The notes under the pieces were generated by a model that saw only the letters and a program-made list of their open reading frames with translations, was not told where the DNA came from and made no database searches. Source: Aphelenchoides besseyi (Eukaryota; Nematoda; Chromadorea; Rhabditida; Aphelenchoididae). Taken from it: 64,000 nt of DNA. Position 1 is the stretch's first letter. Each line of letters begins with the position of its first letter. The translations under genes and the position numbers were made by a program. The DNA is taken from contig JAMPIQ010000002.1 in NCBI GenBank assembly GCA_024699855.1, positions 13,144,001 through 13,208,000 on the forward strand. The letters run 5' to 3'. Shown piece by piece: positions 63,426-64,000 of the stretch.

Positions 63426-64000
63426 ATGCCGTCGAGTTTTTACGTGCCTTCGAAGGATACGGACAATGCGGAGTTGCGTTTAATGAAACACGTCGAACGG
63501 AAATACGACAAGCAATTCGGTAGTCTTCGTATTCACGGGCATTTTATTCGAAAGATTTCAGCCGATTACGAAGATTGGTATCGATGGACCTGCGATTCTT
63601 ATCCACAATTCTGGAGTGAAATAGTCGAATTCTGCAAGATCGAAACATATTCTGCTTACACGCAAATCATCGAAGACAAACCAATGGATCAAATTCCGAG
63701 ATGGTTCTTGTCAGCTACAACCAATTACGCAGCTCATTGTTTACGACATCCAAAAGACCATGTTGCGATAATTCAAGCATGTAATCAACGGAATAGATGT
63801 CCACGAAGTAATCCCTTTTCCAGCAAATACTCAATGTTACCAATCGATTACATTCGGCGAGTTGCATCGACACGTCTCATCGTTAGCTCGCAAGATGAAA
63901 AATGAATTTGACGTTAAAATGGACGATCATATTTGCGGTTACATTTCGAACACCTATGAAGCAACCGTTGCAATGCTTGCGACCACGTCGTTAGGTGCCG
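63426..64000 (+). CDS. AACS: Acetoacetyl-CoA synthetase, N-terminal part (SUR-5-like)
   Basis: Cytosolic ANL-superfamily ligase making acetoacetyl-CoA from acetoacetate, ATP and CoA. ATG 63426 (MPSSFYVPSKDTDNAEL) follows tattttcag by five bases. The first intron (43 bases) links KYDKQFA to DYEDWYRWTCDSYPQFWSEI, the AACS N-terminal domain (YDDLYHWSVESYSDFW in human). Then IPRWFLSATTNYAAHCLRHP (PEWFKGSRLNYAENLL in human). A second intron of 42 bases starts after VAIIQA; the following exon reads ITFGELHRHVSSLARKM and GYISNTYEATVAMLATTSLG, still open at the window end. The AMP-binding P-loop and catalytic Lys lie beyond. Nematode SUR-5 belongs here. Confidence 0.85.

Overview
The window looks like a piece of a nematode (or very close ecdysozoan) nuclear genome. 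Genes on both strands are split by many introns, most only about 40-50 bases, with GT..AG borders. Several start codons sit 3-20 bases after a strong 3' splice site, as expected for spliced-leader acceptors. The gene set is animal: a DEX-1-like nidogen/EGF membrane protein, a GLR-1-like glutamate receptor ending in TAV, an ERK MAP kinase, a Tbx1-type T-box factor and a Dfd/Scr (lin-39-like) Hox gene. Because it keeps a Tbx1/10-like T-box gene and has loose acceptor sites, a non-Caenorhabditis, possibly enoplean, nematode is plausible; this is inference.

Left third (1-30.4 kb), ordinary gene space: the 3' end of an unknown gene (+), TRMT44 tRNA methyltransferase (-), DEX-1-like (-), a 4.1-kb gene-free stretch, a DCLK-like kinase (-), then a compact same-strand trio FAIM, CMC2, NMT (+), a GLR-1-like receptor (-), mitochondrial ribosomal protein L21 (-), ERK/mpk-1 (-), a 4.4-kb gene-free stretch, and a short T-box gene (+).

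Middle (30.5-48.7 kb), a mobile-element island: a broken CMTR1-like gene piece; an 846-bp inverted-repeat foldback; a nearly full-length RTE-type LINE with two frameshifts; a decayed envelope-glycoprotein-like fragment; a truncated Tc1 element with its own intron, abutting an isolated exon; a truncated Polinton-type DNA polymerase; a Pif1/Helitron-type helicase tail; an internally deleted RTE copy; a long-TIR element flanked by TA; a tRNA-derived SINE with a 10-bp target duplication; a two-unit tandem repeat with an 85-bp identical core; and an MCM2-like piece. A secreted cystatin gene (43.6-44.1 kb), apparently intact, sits inside the island.

Right third (48.7-64 kb): a protein tyrosine phosphatase (-), a gene-free stretch, the Hox gene (-) with two introns of more than 1 kb, a 5.9-kb gene-free stretch, and the start of acetoacetyl-CoA synthetase (+) running off the window. 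The long introns and empty flanks concentrate around the developmental regulators, which suggests they hold control elements. No CRISPR array or intact functional tRNA/rRNA gene was recognised. Exon borders were read by eye and gene limits are start-to-stop codon unless stated.
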